From positions 1-64,000 of the forward strand of contig JARLIY010000160.1 of NCBI GenBank assembly GCA_031291475.1: DNA of 64,000 nucleotides. Reading direction: 5' to 3'. Below are positions 51,439 to 61,955 of the stretch, piece by piece. A program made the translations under genes and the position numbers. This stretch comes from Xanthobacteraceae bacterium (GTDB lineage: Bacteria; Pseudomonadota; Alphaproteobacteria; Rhizobiales; Xanthobacteraceae). The notes beneath the pieces are model-generated. The model worked only from the letters and a program-made list of their open reading frames with translations, had not been told where the DNA came from and made no database searches. Numbering within the stretch: position 1 is the stretch's first letter; the number at the start of each line of letters is the position of its first letter.

Positions 51439-53769
51439 ATGGCGCGCTCGCCGATCGATCTGCCGCGGATGCAGAACCAGCCCCGGTCGCGGGTCGCGGT
51501 CGCGCGTGGCCCCAACCTCGTCCCGCAGGACGACGAGGGGCTGACCACAAAGCCGCGCAAGCCTCGATTGCTGCGGCAATTCGAGCTCATCGACCGCGTC
51601 AGGCAATATAACCCGGCGACCAACGAAGACCTGCTCAACCGCGCCTACGTCTATGCCATGCGGGCGCATGGCGAGCAGAAGCGGGCCTCCGGCGATCCCT
51701 ATTTCTCCCACCCGTTGCAGGTCGCCGCGATCCTCACCGATCTCAAGCTCGACGACGCCACCATTGCCGCCGCGCTCCTGCACGACACCATCGAGGATAC
51801 GGACGCCACTCGCGCCGAGATCGACCGGCTGTTCGGCCGCGACATCGGCACTTTGGTCGAGGGCCTGACCAAGCTGAAAAAGCTCGATCTCGTCTCCAAG
51901 GAGGCCAAGCAAGCGGAAAACCTGCGCAAGCTTCTGCTCGCCATCGCCGCCGATGTGCGCGTCCTCCTGATCAAGCTCGCCGACCGGCTGCACAATATGC
52001 GAACGCTGGAGCATCGGCCGCCGGAAGCGCGCCGGGTGACGGCGGAGGAGACGCTCGACATCTACGCTCCGCTTGCCGGCCGCATGGGCATGCAGGAGAT
52101 GCGCGACGAGCTCGAGGACCTGTCCTTCCGCGAGCTTAATCCCGACGCTTACAAGGTCATCACCGAGCGGCTCGAGGCACTGGCTGCGCGCAGCAAAGGC
52201 TGGATCACCGAGATCGAGCAGCAACTCGCCCGCAAGCTTGCCGACAGCGGCATCGCCGCCGAGGTCTCCGGCCGCCGCAAGCGCGCCTATTCCATCTGGC
52301 GCAAGATGGAAAGGAAGGCGGTCGGCTTCGAGCAGCTTTCGGACATCTTTGGCTTCCGTGTCGTGGTCGGCAGCGTGGCCGAGTGCTACCGTGCGCTTGG
52401 CATCGTCCACACCAGCTGGCCGGTCGTGCCCGGACGCTTCAAGGACTATATCTCCACGCCGAAGCAGAACGATTACCGCTCGATCCATTCCACCGTGATC
52501 GGGCCGGGCAAGCAGCGCGTCGAGCTGCAAATCCGCACGCGCGAGATGCAGCAGATCGCCGAATACGGCATCGCTGCGCATGCGCTCTACAAGGACGGCG
52601 TCGGCTCGCCGACGGAGATGCTCTCGCGCGAGTCGAACGCCTATGCATGGCTGCGCCGTACCATCGAGCTTCTGGCCGAAGGCTCCAACCCGGAAGAGTT
52701 CCTGGAGCACACCAAGCTCGAACTGTTCCACGACCAGGTGTTTTGCTTTACGCCGAAGGGCAAGCTCATCGCGTTGCCGCGCGGCGCCACGCCGATCGAT
52801 TTTGCTTATGCCGTACACACCGACGTCGGCAATATGGCGGTCGGCGCGAAAATCAACGGCAAGATCGGCCCGTTGAGCGCGCCGCTGCAAAACGGCGACG
52901 AGGTGCAGATTCTGACTTCGAAGGCGCAGACCGCTCCGCCCGCGGCTTGGGAATCTATCGTCGTGACCGGCAAGGCGCGCGCTTCGATCCGCCGCGCCAC
53001 CCGCGCCGCCGTTCGCAACCAATATTCTGGTCTTGGCCGGCGCATCGTCGAGCGGCTGTGCCAGCGCGCCAAATTCGCCTATTCGGACGACCAGCTTGAA
53101 GGCGCATTGCCGCGGCTTGCCCGCGTCTCGATCGAGGACGTGATGTCGGCCGTCGGGCGCGGCGAAATGAAAGCCGCCGACGTGGTGCGTGCCATGTATC
53201 CCGATTACAAGGACGAGCGCGTCACCGCCCTCGCGCCCAAGGCGGAGAGCGGCTGGTTCGGGCTCAAGCGCGCCAAGGCGGTGAAGTTCAAGCTGCCGGA
53301 AAAATCCGAGAATGGCGCCGCGATCCCGATCCGCGGCATCAACACCGATTTGCCGGTGCGTTTTGCGCCCAATGGCGGCGCGGTGCCGGGCGACCGCATC
53401 GTCGGCATCATGACGCCGGGCGAGGGCATCACGATCTATCCGATCCATTCACCGGCGCTGAAGGAATTCGAGGACGAGCCGGAGCGCTGGCTCGACGTGC
53501 GCTGGGACGTGGACGAGAAGACGCCGCAGCGGTTTCCCGCGCAGCTTGCCGTGCAGTCCGTGAACGAGCCGGGCTCGCTCGCCCAGATCGCGCAAGTAAT
53601 CGCCGAGCATGACGGCAACATCGACAATATTCGCATGTCGCGGCAGTCGCCGGATTTCACCGAGCTGACCATCGATCTCGAAGTCTACAATCTCAAGCAT
53701 CTGACTTCGATCATCTCGCAATTGCGCGCGAAGAAGGTGATCGCCAACGCCGAGCGGGTTAACGGGTAG
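51439..53769 (+). CDS. rsh: Bifunctional (p)ppGpp synthetase/hydrolase Rsh
   Basis: This 776-residue RelA/SpoT homologue has the N-terminal HD hydrolase domain (YFSHPLQVA, LLHDTIEDT), a synthetase domain (SIWRKMERK, DIFGFRVVV, NDYRSIHSTVIGP), a TGS domain (FTPKGKLIALPRGATPIDFAYAVH) and a C-terminal ACT domain (SLAQIAQVIAEHDGNI). It controls (p)ppGpp levels under nutrient stress. GAGG lies six bases before the ATG. rpoZ-rsh adjacency is typical of alphaproteobacteria. Confidence 0.95.
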   Translation: MARSPIDLPRMQNQPRSRVAVARGPNLVPQDDEGLTTKPRKPRLLRQFELIDRVRQYNPATNEDLLNRAYVYAMRAHGEQKRASGDPYFSHPLQVAAILTDLKLDDATIAAALLHDTIEDTDATRAEIDRLFGRDIGTLVEGLTKLKKLDLVSKEAKQAENLRKLLLAIAADVRVLLIKLADRLHNMRTLEHRPPEARRVTAEETLDIYAPLAGRMGMQEMRDELEDLSFRELNPDAYKVITERLEALAARSKGWITEIEQQLARKLADSGIAAEVSGRRKRAYSIWRKMERKAVGFEQLSDIFGFRVVVGSVAECYRALGIVHTSWPVVPGRFKDYISTPKQNDYRSIHSTVIGPGKQRVELQIRTREMQQIAEYGIAAHALYKDGVGSPTEMLSRESNAYAWLRRTIELLAEGSNPEEFLEHTKLELFHDQVFCFTPKGKLIALPRGATPIDFAYAVHTDVGNMAVGAKINGKIGPLSAPLQNGDEVQILTSKAQTAPPAAWESIVVTGKARASIRRATRAAVRNQYSGLGRRIVERLCQRAKFAYSDDQLEGALPRLARVSIEDVMSAVGRGEMKAADVVRAMYPDYKDERVTALAPKAESGWFGLKRAKAVKFKLPEKSENGAAIPIRGINTDLPVRFAPNGGAVPGDRIVGIMTPGEGITIYPIHSPALKEFEDEPERWLDVRWDVDEKTPQRFPAQLAVQSVNEPGSLAQIAQVIAEHDGNIDNIRMSRQSPDFTELTIDLEVYNLKHLTSIISQLRAKKVIANAERVNG

Positions 53770-53805
53770 AAACCAGCGGTGCTTGATCTTGACGATGACT
53801 TTCTT

Positions 53806-53911
53806 CCATCACCCTGAGCTGCGAGCAAAGCGAGCCTCGAAGGGCGGCGGCCGGGCACCTCGGCCGATTCATCCTTCGAGGGCCGCTTTGCGGCCACGTC
53901 AGGATGACGGC
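53806..53911. repeat. Inverted pair of about 40-bp repeat units (REP-like palindrome)
   Basis: The segment 53807-53846 (CATCACCCTGAG ... CCTCGAAGG) recurs in inverted, imperfect form at 53868-53910 (ATCCTTCGAGG ... CAGGATGACGG). Such palindromic units between genes are common in Bradyrhizobium relatives. It follows rsh and may act as an mRNA 3' hairpin. Confidence 0.75.
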
Positions 53912-53937
53912 TATATTGAGTGCACAGGGGGAATTGC

Positions 53938-54138
53938 ATGACGACTGCGCGGATATTCACGGTACGAAACAGCCAAGCGGTCCGGTTGCCGGTTCGATTC
54001 CGTTTTCGCAGCCAAGACGTGGAAATTTTCCGGAACGGCGACGAGGTGATATTGCGCGAGAAACTTAACGGGGGAAGGCGATCGCGGCAGGGGCCGCAAA
54101 GGTGGCGCCCAAGTCGCACAAATTCCGGGCCGGCCTGA
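53938..54138 (+). CDS. VapB-like antitoxin, orphan and probably truncated
   Basis: This 66-residue protein begins with a clear AbrB/VapB-type DNA-binding domain (IFTVRNSQAVRLP, DVEIFRNGDEVILREK). After residue about 43 the usual toxin-binding tail is replaced by Arg-rich sequence (GGRRSRQGPQRW), consistent with a frameshift or decay. No PIN-domain VapC follows; pdxJ starts ten bases later. It is likely a remnant of a VapBC module. A GGGGG run precedes the ATG. Confidence 0.6.
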   Translation: MTTARIFTVRNSQAVRLPVRFRFRSQDVEIFRNGDEVILREKLNGGRRSRQGPQRWRPSRTNSGPA

Positions 54139-54147
54139 TTGTCTGAT

Positions 54148-54915
54148 ATGCCTGCCCCTCCCATCCGCCTTGGCGTCAACATCGATCACGTCGCCACCTT
54201 GCGTAACGCCCGCGGCGGCCGGCATCCCGATCCGGTCAAGGCCGCGGCGGTCGCCATCGCCGCCGGCGCCGACGGCATCACCGCGCATCTGCGCGAGGAT
54301 CGCCGCCACATCCGCGACGACGACATCGCCCGGCTCAAGGCGAGCATCGAGAAACCGCTCAATCTGGAAATGGCGGCGACGCGGGAGATGGTGGAGATCG
54401 CCCGCAAGACGCGCCCGCACGCCGCCTGCCTCGTGCCGGAGCGGCGGGCCGAGCGCACCACCGAAGGCGGGCTGGATGCCGCGGGCGGCGGCGAGCCCCT
54501 GCGCGCGGCGGTCGCACAACTTGCCGAGGTCGGCATTCGCGTGTCGCTCTTCATTGCCGCCGAGCCGGTGCAAATCGAGGCTGCGGTCGCGATCGGCGCG
54601 CCGGTCATCGAGATTCATACCGGGGCCTGGTGCGAGGCGCTTGCTGCGGCCAACGCATCCGCCGCCGCGACCGAGTTCGCGCACATCACCCGCGGCGCAG
54701 CGCTGGCGGCGGGCGTCGGCCTCGAAGTCCATGCCGGGCACGGTCTCGATTTTGCCAGCGCTGAAAAAATCGCAACGCTATCCGAGGTCATCGAGCTTAA
54801 TATCGGGCATTTCCTGGTCGGCGAGGCGATGTTTGAGGGGCTTGCCGGCGCGGTGCGCAAGATGCGCGCCGCCATGGATCGCGGCCGGGCGAAAATCGGC
54901 AGCGGTGCGCGATGA
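54148..54915 (+). CDS. pdxJ: Pyridoxine 5'-phosphate synthase
   Basis: This 255-residue TIM-barrel enzyme closes the pyridoxine ring from 1-deoxyxylulose phosphate and aminoacetone phosphate derivatives. The family opening [17 protein letters not shown], then [17 protein letters not shown] and the C-terminal [10 protein letters not shown] are present. ATG 54148 gives the usual length; a TTG nine bases upstream is less likely. It overlaps acpS by four bases (ATGA). Confidence 0.95.
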   Translation: MPAPPIRLGVNIDHVATLRNARGGRHPDPVKAAAVAIAAGADGITAHLREDRRHIRDDDIARLKASIEKPLNLEMAATREMVEIARKTRPHAACLVPERRAERTTEGGLDAAGGGEPLRAAVAQLAEVGIRVSLFIAAEPVQIEAAVAIGAPVIEIHTGAWCEALAAANASAAATEFAHITRGAALAAGVGLEVHAGHGLDFASAEKIATLSEVIELNIGHFLVGEAMFEGLAGAVRKMRAAMDRGRAKIGSGAR

Positions 54916-55319
54916 TTCTCGGCATCGGCTCCGACATCTGCGACGCCCGCCGCATCGCCAAAGTGATCGAACGCCATGGCGATCGCTTCATCGACCGCAT
55001 CTTCACGCCGACGGAGCAGGCCAAGGCCGACAAACGCCGAAACCGGGCCGAGACCTACGCCAAGCGCTTTGCCGCCAAGGAAGCCTGCGCCAAGGCACTG
55101 GGCACGGGGCTGCGCGCCGGGGTGTGGTGGCGCGATATTGGCGTCGTCAATCTGCCGGGTGGGCGGCCGACTTTGGCGCTGACCGGCGGCGCCAAACGCC
55201 GCCTCGATGCCATCACACCCGCCGGCTACCAGGCCCGGATCGACCTCACCATGACCGACGAGGGGCCGATGGCGCAGGCTTTCGTCGTCATCTCGGCGAC
55301 CGCGATCCCCGGCCATTGA
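54912..55319 (+). CDS. acpS: Holo-acyl-carrier-protein synthase
   Basis: This 135-residue enzyme transfers phosphopantetheine to acyl carrier protein. The core [12 protein letters not shown] and the [15 protein letters not shown] segment with metal-binding Asp and Glu are conserved. It is translationally coupled to pdxJ and lies 209 bases before lepB, in the usual pdxJ-acpS-lepB-rnc-era order. Confidence 0.95.
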   Translation: MILGIGSDICDARRIAKVIERHGDRFIDRIFTPTEQAKADKRRNRAETYAKRFAAKEACAKALGTGLRAGVWWRDIGVVNLPGGRPTLALTGGAKRRLDAITPAGYQARIDLTMTDEGPMAQAFVVISATAIPGH

Positions 55320-55528
55320 TCCGGCGCGGCTGACCCATGGAAGTCGGGGATGCCGGGGTGACAAATTTGTCATCTGCGCGCCGCCCTTACGGTAAGCCTA
55401 TGGCGCGCCTAGCGAATGCCGGTCGGGCGGGGTCCGCGGCGAAATCCCGCGTGTAATTGCGTGGGCTTGCCTCAGGGGCTACAAGGTCGCGGGGCGCGCG
55501 GGAACAGGATAACGGAAACCATAGGCCG

Positions 55529-56281
55529 ATGAGCGTGCAGACCGGAACCAAACGGAAAGAGGGCGGATTCGCTGAAACCATTCGCGTGATCTTCCACGCC
55601 CTCGTCATCGCGCTGGTCATCCGCACTTTCCTGTTTCAGCCGTTCAATATCCCTTCCGGCTCGATGATCCCGACGCTGCTCGTCGGCGATTATCTGTTCG
55701 TGTCCAAATATTCCTACGGCTACACCCATTACTCGCTGCCATTTTCGCCGCCGGTTTTCTCCGGCCGCATTATCGGCCGGCCGGTCGATCGCGGCGACGT
55801 GGTGGTGTTCCGCCTGCCCAAGGACGACTCCACCGACTACATCAAACGCGTCATCGGATTGCCGGGCGACCGCATTCAGATGATCGACGGCGTGCTCAAC
55901 ATCAACGGGGAGCCGGTCAAGCGCGAGCGCATGGAGGATTTTGTCACCGACGAAGATGGTGTCGTCCAGCGCGTCAAACGCTATCGCGAGACGCTGCCAA
56001 ACGGCGTGATCTACACGACGCTCGATCTCACCGACAACGGCTTCTACGACAATACCCAGGTCTATGTCGTGCCGCCCGGCCATTATTTCATGATGGGCGA
56101 CAACCGCGACAATTCGACCGACAGCCGGGTGCTCAGCGCGGTCGGCTACGTGCCCTATGAGAACATCATCGGCAGGGCACAGATCATTTTCTTCTCGATC
56201 AGGGACGGCGCGCACGCCTGGGAGGTGTGGCGCTGGCCGTGGACCGTGCGCTGGACGAGGTTGTTCACGCTGGTCAGATGA
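55529..56281 (+). CDS. lepB: Signal peptidase I
   Basis: This 250-residue type I signal peptidase has an N-terminal TM segment, catalytic Ser45 in IPSGSMIPTL, catalytic Lys106 in YIKRVIGLPGD, and the box MGDNRDNSTDSR. It cleaves signal peptides of exported proteins in the inner membrane. ATG 55529 gives the normal length; an earlier in-frame codon would add 24 residues of non-matching sequence. It overlaps rnc by four bases. Confidence 0.95.
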   Translation: MSVQTGTKRKEGGFAETIRVIFHALVIALVIRTFLFQPFNIPSGSMIPTLLVGDYLFVSKYSYGYTHYSLPFSPPVFSGRIIGRPVDRGDVVVFRLPKDDSTDYIKRVIGLPGDRIQMIDGVLNINGEPVKRERMEDFVTDEDGVVQRVKRYRETLPNGVIYTTLDLTDNGFYDNTQVYVVPPGHYFMMGDNRDNSTDSRVLSAVGYVPYENIIGRAQIIFFSIRDGAHAWEVWRWPWTVRWTRLFTLVR

Positions 56282-57105
56282 GCGGCAGGGGCAAAAGCAA
56301 GTCAGTTCCCGCTCTACAAGAGCCGTATGTCGTTGAGGTCGCCCGCGCGCCGTCCGCGCCGGGCGCTGCCAGCGAGGGGCAGAAGGATCCTCGCCGCCGC
56401 CGTCGCCGCGGCGATGGCTCGCTCGAAGAACGCATCGGCTATCGCTTCACCGATCTAGCGTTGCTCGACAGCGCGCTGTCGCATATTTCCGCGCTCAAGG
56501 GTTCGCGCAATCGCGCCGGCAGCTATCAGCGGCTCGAATTCCTCGGCGACCATGTGCTCGGGCTGGTGATTTCCGACATGCTGTTCCGCGCCTTCCCCAA
56601 GGCCGATGAGGGCGAGCTTTCGCGCCGGCTCGCCGATCTGGTGCGCAAGGAAACCTGCGCCGAGATCGCGCGCACCATCGATCTTGGCGCCGCGATCCGG
56701 CTTGGCGCTTCGGAAGCCAATGCCGGCGGCCGCAAGCGTCCGGCGATCCTCGCGGACGTGTGCGAGGCGCTGATCGGGGCGGTTTATCTCGACGGCGGCT
56801 ATGCCGCGGCCGAGGCGATGGTCGGCCTGCTGTGGGAGGCGCGCATGCGGACGACGGCGCAGCCTTTGCGCGATCCGAAGACCGTTTTGCAGGAATGGGC
56901 GCAGGCGCGCGGCCTGCCGACGCCGGCCTATCGCGAAGTGGCCCGCTCCGGTCCAGACCACGACCCGGAGTTTCGCGTCGCCGTGCAGTTGCCGCAGCTG
57001 GCTCCCGCCGAAGGCACCGGCCGCTCCAAGCGCACCGCCGAGCAGGCCGCCGCCGCAGCCATGATGGCCCGCGAAGGCGTCAAGCCCAACCGCCGCAATG
57101 GCTGA
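56278..57105 (+). CDS. rnc: Ribonuclease III
   Basis: This 275-residue RNase III has the signature QRLEFLGDHVLG (residues 84-95), the second acidic box DVCEALIGAVYLDGG and a C-terminal double-stranded RNA-binding domain (DPKTVLQEWAQARG, AEQAAAAAMM). About 45 extra N-terminal residues, Arg-rich (RRRRRRGDGS), precede the domain. It processes rRNA and mRNA duplexes. The ATGA overlap with lepB supports this start. It overlaps era by eight bases. Confidence 0.95.
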   Translation: MSGRGKSKSVPALQEPYVVEVARAPSAPGAASEGQKDPRRRRRRGDGSLEERIGYRFTDLALLDSALSHISALKGSRNRAGSYQRLEFLGDHVLGLVISDMLFRAFPKADEGELSRRLADLVRKETCAEIARTIDLGAAIRLGASEANAGGRKRPAILADVCEALIGAVYLDGGYAAAEAMVGLLWEARMRTTAQPLRDPKTVLQEWAQARGLPTPAYREVARSGPDHDPEFRVAVQLPQLAPAEGTGRSKRTAEQAAAAAMMAREGVKPNRRNG

Positions 57106-58039
57106 GCCGGCCGAGCAAGCCGCCGGCCTTGCCGCGGTCGCCGCCGCCACGCGCTGCGGCTTCGTGGCGTTGATCGGGGCGCCGAATGTCGGCAAATCGA
57201 CTTTGCTCAACGCGCTGGTCGGCGCAAAAATTTCGATCGTCACGCCCAAGGTGCAGACCACGCGCGCGCTCATCCGCGGCATCGCTATCGAAGGACCCGC
57301 GCAGCTCATCTTCGTCGATACGCCCGGGATTTTCGTGCCGCGCCGGCGGCTCGACCGCGCCATGGTGGGAACCGCCTGGGGCAGCACGCAGGACGCCGAC
57401 GTGGTCGCCGTGCTGATCGATACGCACAAGGGCGTGAAGGACGACGAGGACGCGATCTTGCGCAAGCTTGCCGATATCCGCGCGCCCAAAGTTCTGGTGC
57501 TCAACAAGGTTGATCTCGTGGAGAAACCGACGCTGCTCGCATTGGCGCAAGCGCTCAACGAGCGCGCGTCATTCGCCGCGACATTCATGATTTCGGCGCG
57601 CTCCGGCGACGGTGTCGGTGCGCTCAAGAGCTTTTTCGCCGCGAGTGTTCCGGAGGGTCCCTGGCTGTACCCGGAGGATCAGATTTCGGATGCGCCGCTC
57701 CGGTCGCTCGCCGCCGAGATCACCCGCGAGAAGCTTTATCTGCGGCTGCACCAGGAATTGCCCTACCAGTCGACGGTCGAGACCGAAGTGTGGAAAGAGC
57801 TCAAGGACGGAGCGGTGCGTATCGAGCAGACGATCTATGTGGAGCGCGAAAGCCAGCGCAAGATCGTGCTCGGCAAGGGCGGGGCGACCATCAAGGCGAT
57901 CGGCTCTGCGGCGCGCGCCGACATTGCCGCCGCCATCGAACGTCCCGTCCACCTCTTCTTGTTCGTCAAGGTCCGCGAAGGCTGGGGGGACGACCCGGAG
58001 CGCTATCGGGAGATGGGGCTGGAATTTCCCAAAGAGTAG
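57098..58039 (+). CDS. era: GTPase Era
   Basis: This 313-residue Era GTPase has G1 [10 protein letters not shown]3 DTPG, G4 NKVD and a C-terminal KH domain ([17 protein letters not shown]). It binds the 3' end of 16S rRNA during 30S maturation. It has eight bases of overlap with rnc and is followed by recO after 37 bases. Confidence 0.96.
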   Translation: MAEPAEQAAGLAAVAAATRCGFVALIGAPNVGKSTLLNALVGAKISIVTPKVQTTRALIRGIAIEGPAQLIFVDTPGIFVPRRRLDRAMVGTAWGSTQDADVVAVLIDTHKGVKDDEDAILRKLADIRAPKVLVLNKVDLVEKPTLLALAQALNERASFAATFMISARSGDGVGALKSFFAASVPEGPWLYPEDQISDAPLRSLAAEITREKLYLRLHQELPYQSTVETEVWKELKDGAVRIEQTIYVERESQRKIVLGKGGATIKAIGSAARADIAAAIERPVHLFLFVKVREGWGDDPERYREMGLEFPKE

Positions 58040-58076
58040 CCCTGCGAATCCCCGCGAAGCGCGCTACATACATCCC

Positions 58077-58826
58077 ATGCAATGGACCGATGAAGGCATC
58101 GTGCTGGGCGTGCGCCGCCACGGCGAGACCAGCGTCATCCTCGAATTGATGACGCTCGAGCGCGGCCGCCATCTCGGCCTCGTTCGCGGTGGCGCCGGCA
58201 CGCGGCTGCGGGGCGTGCTCCAGCCGGGGAATTCGCTGCGCGCCACCTGGCGGGCGCGGCTTGACGATCATCTGGGCAATTACGCGGTCGAGGGCATCAA
58301 TTTGCGCGCCGCCGGATTTCTCAGCGCCGCCCACGCCGTGCACGGCGTCACCCATCTCGCGGCCTTGTGCCGGCTGCTTGCCGAACGCGAGCCGCATGCG
58401 GGCATCCACGGTGCACTCGAAGCGATCCTCGATGCGCTCGACGACCCGACCGCGGTCGCGCCCATGATCGCCCGCTTCGAGCTTGCGTTCCTCGCTGAAC
58501 TCGGTTTCGGCCTCGACCTTTCATCTTGCGCCGCGACCGGCGCCAAGGACGATCTGATCTACGTGTCGCCGCGTTCGGGCCGGGCGGTTTCGCGCGCGGG
58601 CGGCGAAGCGTACAAGGAAAAGCTCATGCGGTTGCCGGATTTCCTGCGCGCCGAAACCGGGCCTTTCTCGCCCGCCGATCTTGCCGATGCGTTCGCGCTG
58701 ACCGGCTTCTTTCTTGAGCGTTACGCTTTCGCCCCGCGCGGTCTGGCCATGCCCGATGCGCGCGGGCGTTTCGTCGCCGCCGTTCTTGTCCGCAACGGCC
58801 AAGCGCGCTACCCCTCTTCGCCATGA
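58077..58826 (+). CDS. recO: DNA repair protein RecO
   Basis: This 249-residue protein has an OB-fold N terminus ([21 protein letters not shown]) and a helical C-terminal part. RecO works with RecR and RecF to load RecA at gaps. ATG 58077 fits the family length; its stop overlaps parC by four bases (ATGA). The zinc-binding cysteines of some RecO proteins are mostly absent here (only SCAATG is visible). Confidence 0.92.
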   Translation: MQWTDEGIVLGVRRHGETSVILELMTLERGRHLGLVRGGAGTRLRGVLQPGNSLRATWRARLDDHLGNYAVEGINLRAAGFLSAAHAVHGVTHLAALCRLLAEREPHAGIHGALEAILDALDDPTAVAPMIARFELAFLAELGFGLDLSSCAATGAKDDLIYVSPRSGRAVSRAGGEAYKEKLMRLPDFLRAETGPFSPADLADAFALTGFFLERYAFAPRGLAMPDARGRFVAAVLVRNGQARYPSSP

Positions 58827-61099
58827 ATAAGAAGGTGATTCCCCCGGGTTTAGGCGATGTTCAGGAGATCGCGCTGCGCGAGGCGCTCGAAGAGCGCTAT
58901 CTCGCTTATGCACTCTCGACCATCATGCATCGCGCCTTGCCGGACGCGCGCGATGGGCTCAAGCCAGTGCATCGGCGCATCCTCTACGGCATGCGGCTCT
59001 TGCGCCTCGATCCGGGTGCGGCGCTGAAGAAATCGGCAAAAATCGTCGGCGACGTGATGGGCAATTTCCATCCCCACGGCGATCAGGCGATCTACGACGC
59101 GCTGGTGCGGCTCGCCCAGGATTTCGCCTCGCGCTATCCGCTGGTCGACGGGCAAGGCAATTTCGGCAACATCGACGGCGATAATCCCGCCGCCATGCGT
59201 TACACCGAAGCGCGGTTGACCGATGCCGCGCGGCTCCTGCTCGACGGCATCGACGAAGATGCCGTGGACTTCCGCCCGAGCTACGACGGCGTATCGCAGG
59301 AGCCGGTGGTGCTGCCGGCAGCCATCCCCAATCTTCTCGCCAACGGCTCGCAAGGCATCGCGGTCGGCATGGCGACCGCGATCCCGCCGCACAATATCGC
59401 CGAGCTCTGCGACGCGGCGTTGCATCTCATCGATCAGCCCAAGGCGCGCACCCGCACATTGCTTAAATTCGTGCCCGGACCGGATTTCCCGACCGGCGGA
59501 GTCGTCGTCGATCCGCCGGACACGATCGCCGAAGCTTACGCCACCGGCCGCGGCTCGTTCCGGCTCCGCGCGCGCTGGAAGGTCGAAGATACCGGGCGCG
59601 GCACCTATCTGGTGGTGGTCACCGAAATTCCCTGGCAGGTGCAGAAGATGCGGCTCGTCGAGCGCATCGCCGAACTGATGAACGAGAAGAAGCTGCCGCT
59701 ACTCGCGGACATGCGCGACGAATCCGCCGAAGACGTGCGGCTCGTCTTCGAGCCGCGCTCGCGCAGCGTCGATCCGGCGTTGCTGATGGAAAGCCTGTTC
59801 AAGCTCACCGAGCTGGAAAGCCGCGTGGCGCTGAACATGAACGTGCTGGTGCGCGGCCGCATTCCAACCGTCATCGGCCTTGCCGAAGCCTTGAACGAAT
59901 GGCTCACGCACCGGCGCGACGTTCTGCTTCGCCGCTCGCGCTTTCGGCTCAGTCAGATCGAGCATCGCCTCGAAGTCCTGGGGGGCTATCTCGTCGCCTA
60001 TCTGAACATCGACAAAGTCATCAAGATCATTCGCAAGGAGGACGAGCCGAAGCCGGTGCTGATGAAGACGTTCAAGCTTTCGGACGTCCAGGCCGACGCC
60101 ATCCTCAACATGCGGCTGCGCAATCTGCGTCGGCTGGAAGAGATCGAAATCCGCACCGAGGACAAAGAGCTGCGTGCGGAAAAGAAGTCGATCGAGGAGC
60201 TGCTGCGCTCGGAGAAGGCGCAGTGGAAGACCATTGCCGGCCAGATTCGCGACGTGCGCGACCGGTTCGGCACCAAGACGCCGCTCGGCAAACGCCGTAC
60301 CGGCTTCGCCGAGGCGCCGGCGCATGACGAAGCCGCGATTGAGCAAGCTCTGGTCGAACGCGAGCCGATCACCGTCGTCGTTTCCGAGAAGGGCTGGATT
60401 CGCGCGTTGCGTGGGCAGGTCGCCGATCTGTCCGGCCTAGTGTTCAAGGCCGACGATGCGCTCAAGCTCGCTTTCTTCGCCGAGACGACGTCGAAGCTTC
60501 TCGTCTTCGCCACCAACGGGCGCTGCTATACCATCGAGGCTGCGAAATTGCCGGGCGGCCGCGGCCACGGCGAACCCGTGCGTTTGTTCATCGAGCTGGA
60601 GCAGGAGGCTGATGTTATTTCGGTGTTCCGCCACGAAGGCGGGCGCAAGCTGATCGTGGCGAGCCACGAAGGCAGGGGATTTATCGTCCCCGAAGACGAA
60701 TGCCTCGCCAATACCCGCAAAGGCAAGCAGGTGCTCAACGTGTCGGCGCCCGACAAGGCCTGTGCTATCGCCCCGGCCGAGGGCGAACTGGTGGCGGCGA
60801 TCGGCGAGAACCGCAAGATGTTGGTGTTCCCGATCGATCAGGTGCCGGAGATGTCGCGCGGCCGCGGCGTGCGGCTGCAGCGTCACAAGGACGGCGGGCT
60901 TTCCGATATCAAGGTGTTCGAGGCGGAGAAGGGTCTGAGCTGGACCGATTCCGCCGAACGCGTCTTCACGCTGTCATTGAAAGAGCTTGCCGACTGGCGC
61001 GGCAACCGCGCCGACGCCGGGCGTCTCGCGCCCAAGGGCTTTCCCAAAACCAACAAGTTCGACAGCGAAAGCAATGAGCGAATGGCGAGCAGCGAGTAA
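58823..61099 (+). CDS. parC: DNA topoisomerase IV subunit A
   Basis: This 758-residue GyrA/ParC-family subunit has the active-site Tyr127 in [10 protein letters not shown] and the quinolone-region segment [19 protein letters not shown]. The C-terminal half has the beta-propeller blades ([28 protein letters not shown]). It decatenates daughter chromosomes with ParE. Length and the [22 protein letters not shown] segment suit ParC rather than GyrA. It overlaps recO and is convergent with bpt, two bases apart. Confidence 0.94.
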   Translation: MNKKVIPPGLGDVQEIALREALEERYLAYALSTIMHRALPDARDGLKPVHRRILYGMRLLRLDPGAALKKSAKIVGDVMGNFHPHGDQAIYDALVRLAQDFASRYPLVDGQGNFGNIDGDNPAAMRYTEARLTDAARLLLDGIDEDAVDFRPSYDGVSQEPVVLPAAIPNLLANGSQGIAVGMATAIPPHNIAELCDAALHLIDQPKARTRTLLKFVPGPDFPTGGVVVDPPDTIAEAYATGRGSFRLRARWKVEDTGRGTYLVVVTEIPWQVQKMRLVERIAELMNEKKLPLLADMRDESAEDVRLVFEPRSRSVDPALLMESLFKLTELESRVALNMNVLVRGRIPTVIGLAEALNEWLTHRRDVLLRRSRFRLSQIEHRLEVLGGYLVAYLNIDKVIKIIRKEDEPKPVLMKTFKLSDVQADAILNMRLRNLRRLEEIEIRTEDKELRAEKKSIEELLRSEKAQWKTIAGQIRDVRDRFGTKTPLGKRRTGFAEAPAHDEAAIEQALVEREPITVVVSEKGWIRALRGQVADLSGLVFKADDALKLAFFAETTSKLLVFATNGRCYTIEAAKLPGGRGHGEPVRLFIELEQEADVISVFRHEGGRKLIVASHEGRGFIVPEDECLANTRKGKQVLNVSAPDKACAIAPAEGELVAAIGENRKMLVFPIDQVPEMSRGRGVRLQRHKDGGLSDIKVFEAEKGLSWTDSAERVFTLSLKELADWRGNRADAGRLAPKGFPKTNKFDSESNERMASSE

Positions 61100-61101
61100 T
61101 T

Positions 61102-61866
61102 CTATTCGCTGCTCGTATGCTCCTCCACCCTTGCCCAGCCGTCTGGCGTGAGCCGCTCCTGCGGCAGGAAGCGGCTCTTGTAATCCATTTTGCGCGAACC
61201 GCTCACCCAATAGCCGAGATAGACGTAAGCGAGCCCCATGCGCTGCGCGCGGGCGATGTGGTCGAGCACCATGAAGGTGCCGAGCGAGCGGTCGGCTTCG
61301 TCCGGTTCGAAGAACGAATAGACCATGGACAATCCGTCGGCGAGCACGTCGGTCAGCGCCACGGCGATGAGGTCGCCGGCGTGGCGGCCGGGCATCGACG
61401 ATCCGGGTTCGCGCCGCCGATACTCGATGATGCGCGTCTCGATGTGGCTGTCCTCGACCATCATGGCGTAATCGAGCACGGTCATGTCGGCCATGCCGCC
61501 GTCGCGGTGGCGCGAATCGAGATAGCCGCGGAAAATCGCGTATTGCTCCGAGGTCGGCACGGCGATCCGCATCTCGCCGACGATATCGGCGTTGCGGCTG
61601 ACGATGCGCCGCATGCTGCGCGTCGGACGAAATTCCTTGCTAACCACGCGCACCGAGACGCAACAGCGGCAACCCTCGCAAGCCGGGCGGTAGGCGATCG
61701 ACTGGCTGCGGCGAAATCCGCCCTGGGTGAGGATATTGTTGAGCTCAGGAGCGCGCTCACCGACCAGGTGGGTAAAGACCTTCCGCTCCTCCTTGCCCGC
61801 GAGATAAGGGCAGGGCGACGGAGCGGTCAGGTAGAATTGCGGGGTATCGCGCGAATGCTGGGTCAC
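61102..61866 (-). CDS. bpt: Aspartate/glutamate leucyltransferase (Bpt/ATE family)
   Basis: This 254-residue aminoacyl-tRNA-protein transferase adds leucine to N-terminal Asp or Glu and so marks proteins for ClpS/ClpAP turnover. The cysteine cluster [17 protein letters not shown] and [16 protein letters not shown] are typical. The start is GTG. It stands alone, with 89 bases to the RDD gene on the same strand. Confidence 0.92.
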   Translation of the reverse strand: MTQHSRDTPQFYLTAPSPCPYLAGKEERKVFTHLVGERAPELNNILTQGGFRRSQSIAYRPACEGCRCCVSVRVVSKEFRPTRSMRRIVSRNADIVGEMRIAVPTSEQYAIFRGYLDSRHRDGGMADMTVLDYAMMVEDSHIETRIIEYRRREPGSSMPGRHAGDLIAVALTDVLADGLSMVYSFFEPDEADRSLGTFMVLDHIARAQRMGLAYVYLGYWVSGSRKMDYKSRFLPQERLTPDGWARVEEHTSSE

Positions 61867-61955
61867 GGGACGTATCGGGCCGTTGCCGGCCCTTGAGCCT
61901 CCTGTCGCCGAGACTGACCCGGCTGCTGCCTAGATTGCCCGAGAATACCGGCGCG

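Noticed and set aside
51397-53448. Very long open frame antisense to rsh (683 codons)
   Set aside because: It lies opposite a certain housekeeping gene, has no known motif, and arises from high GC codon bias.
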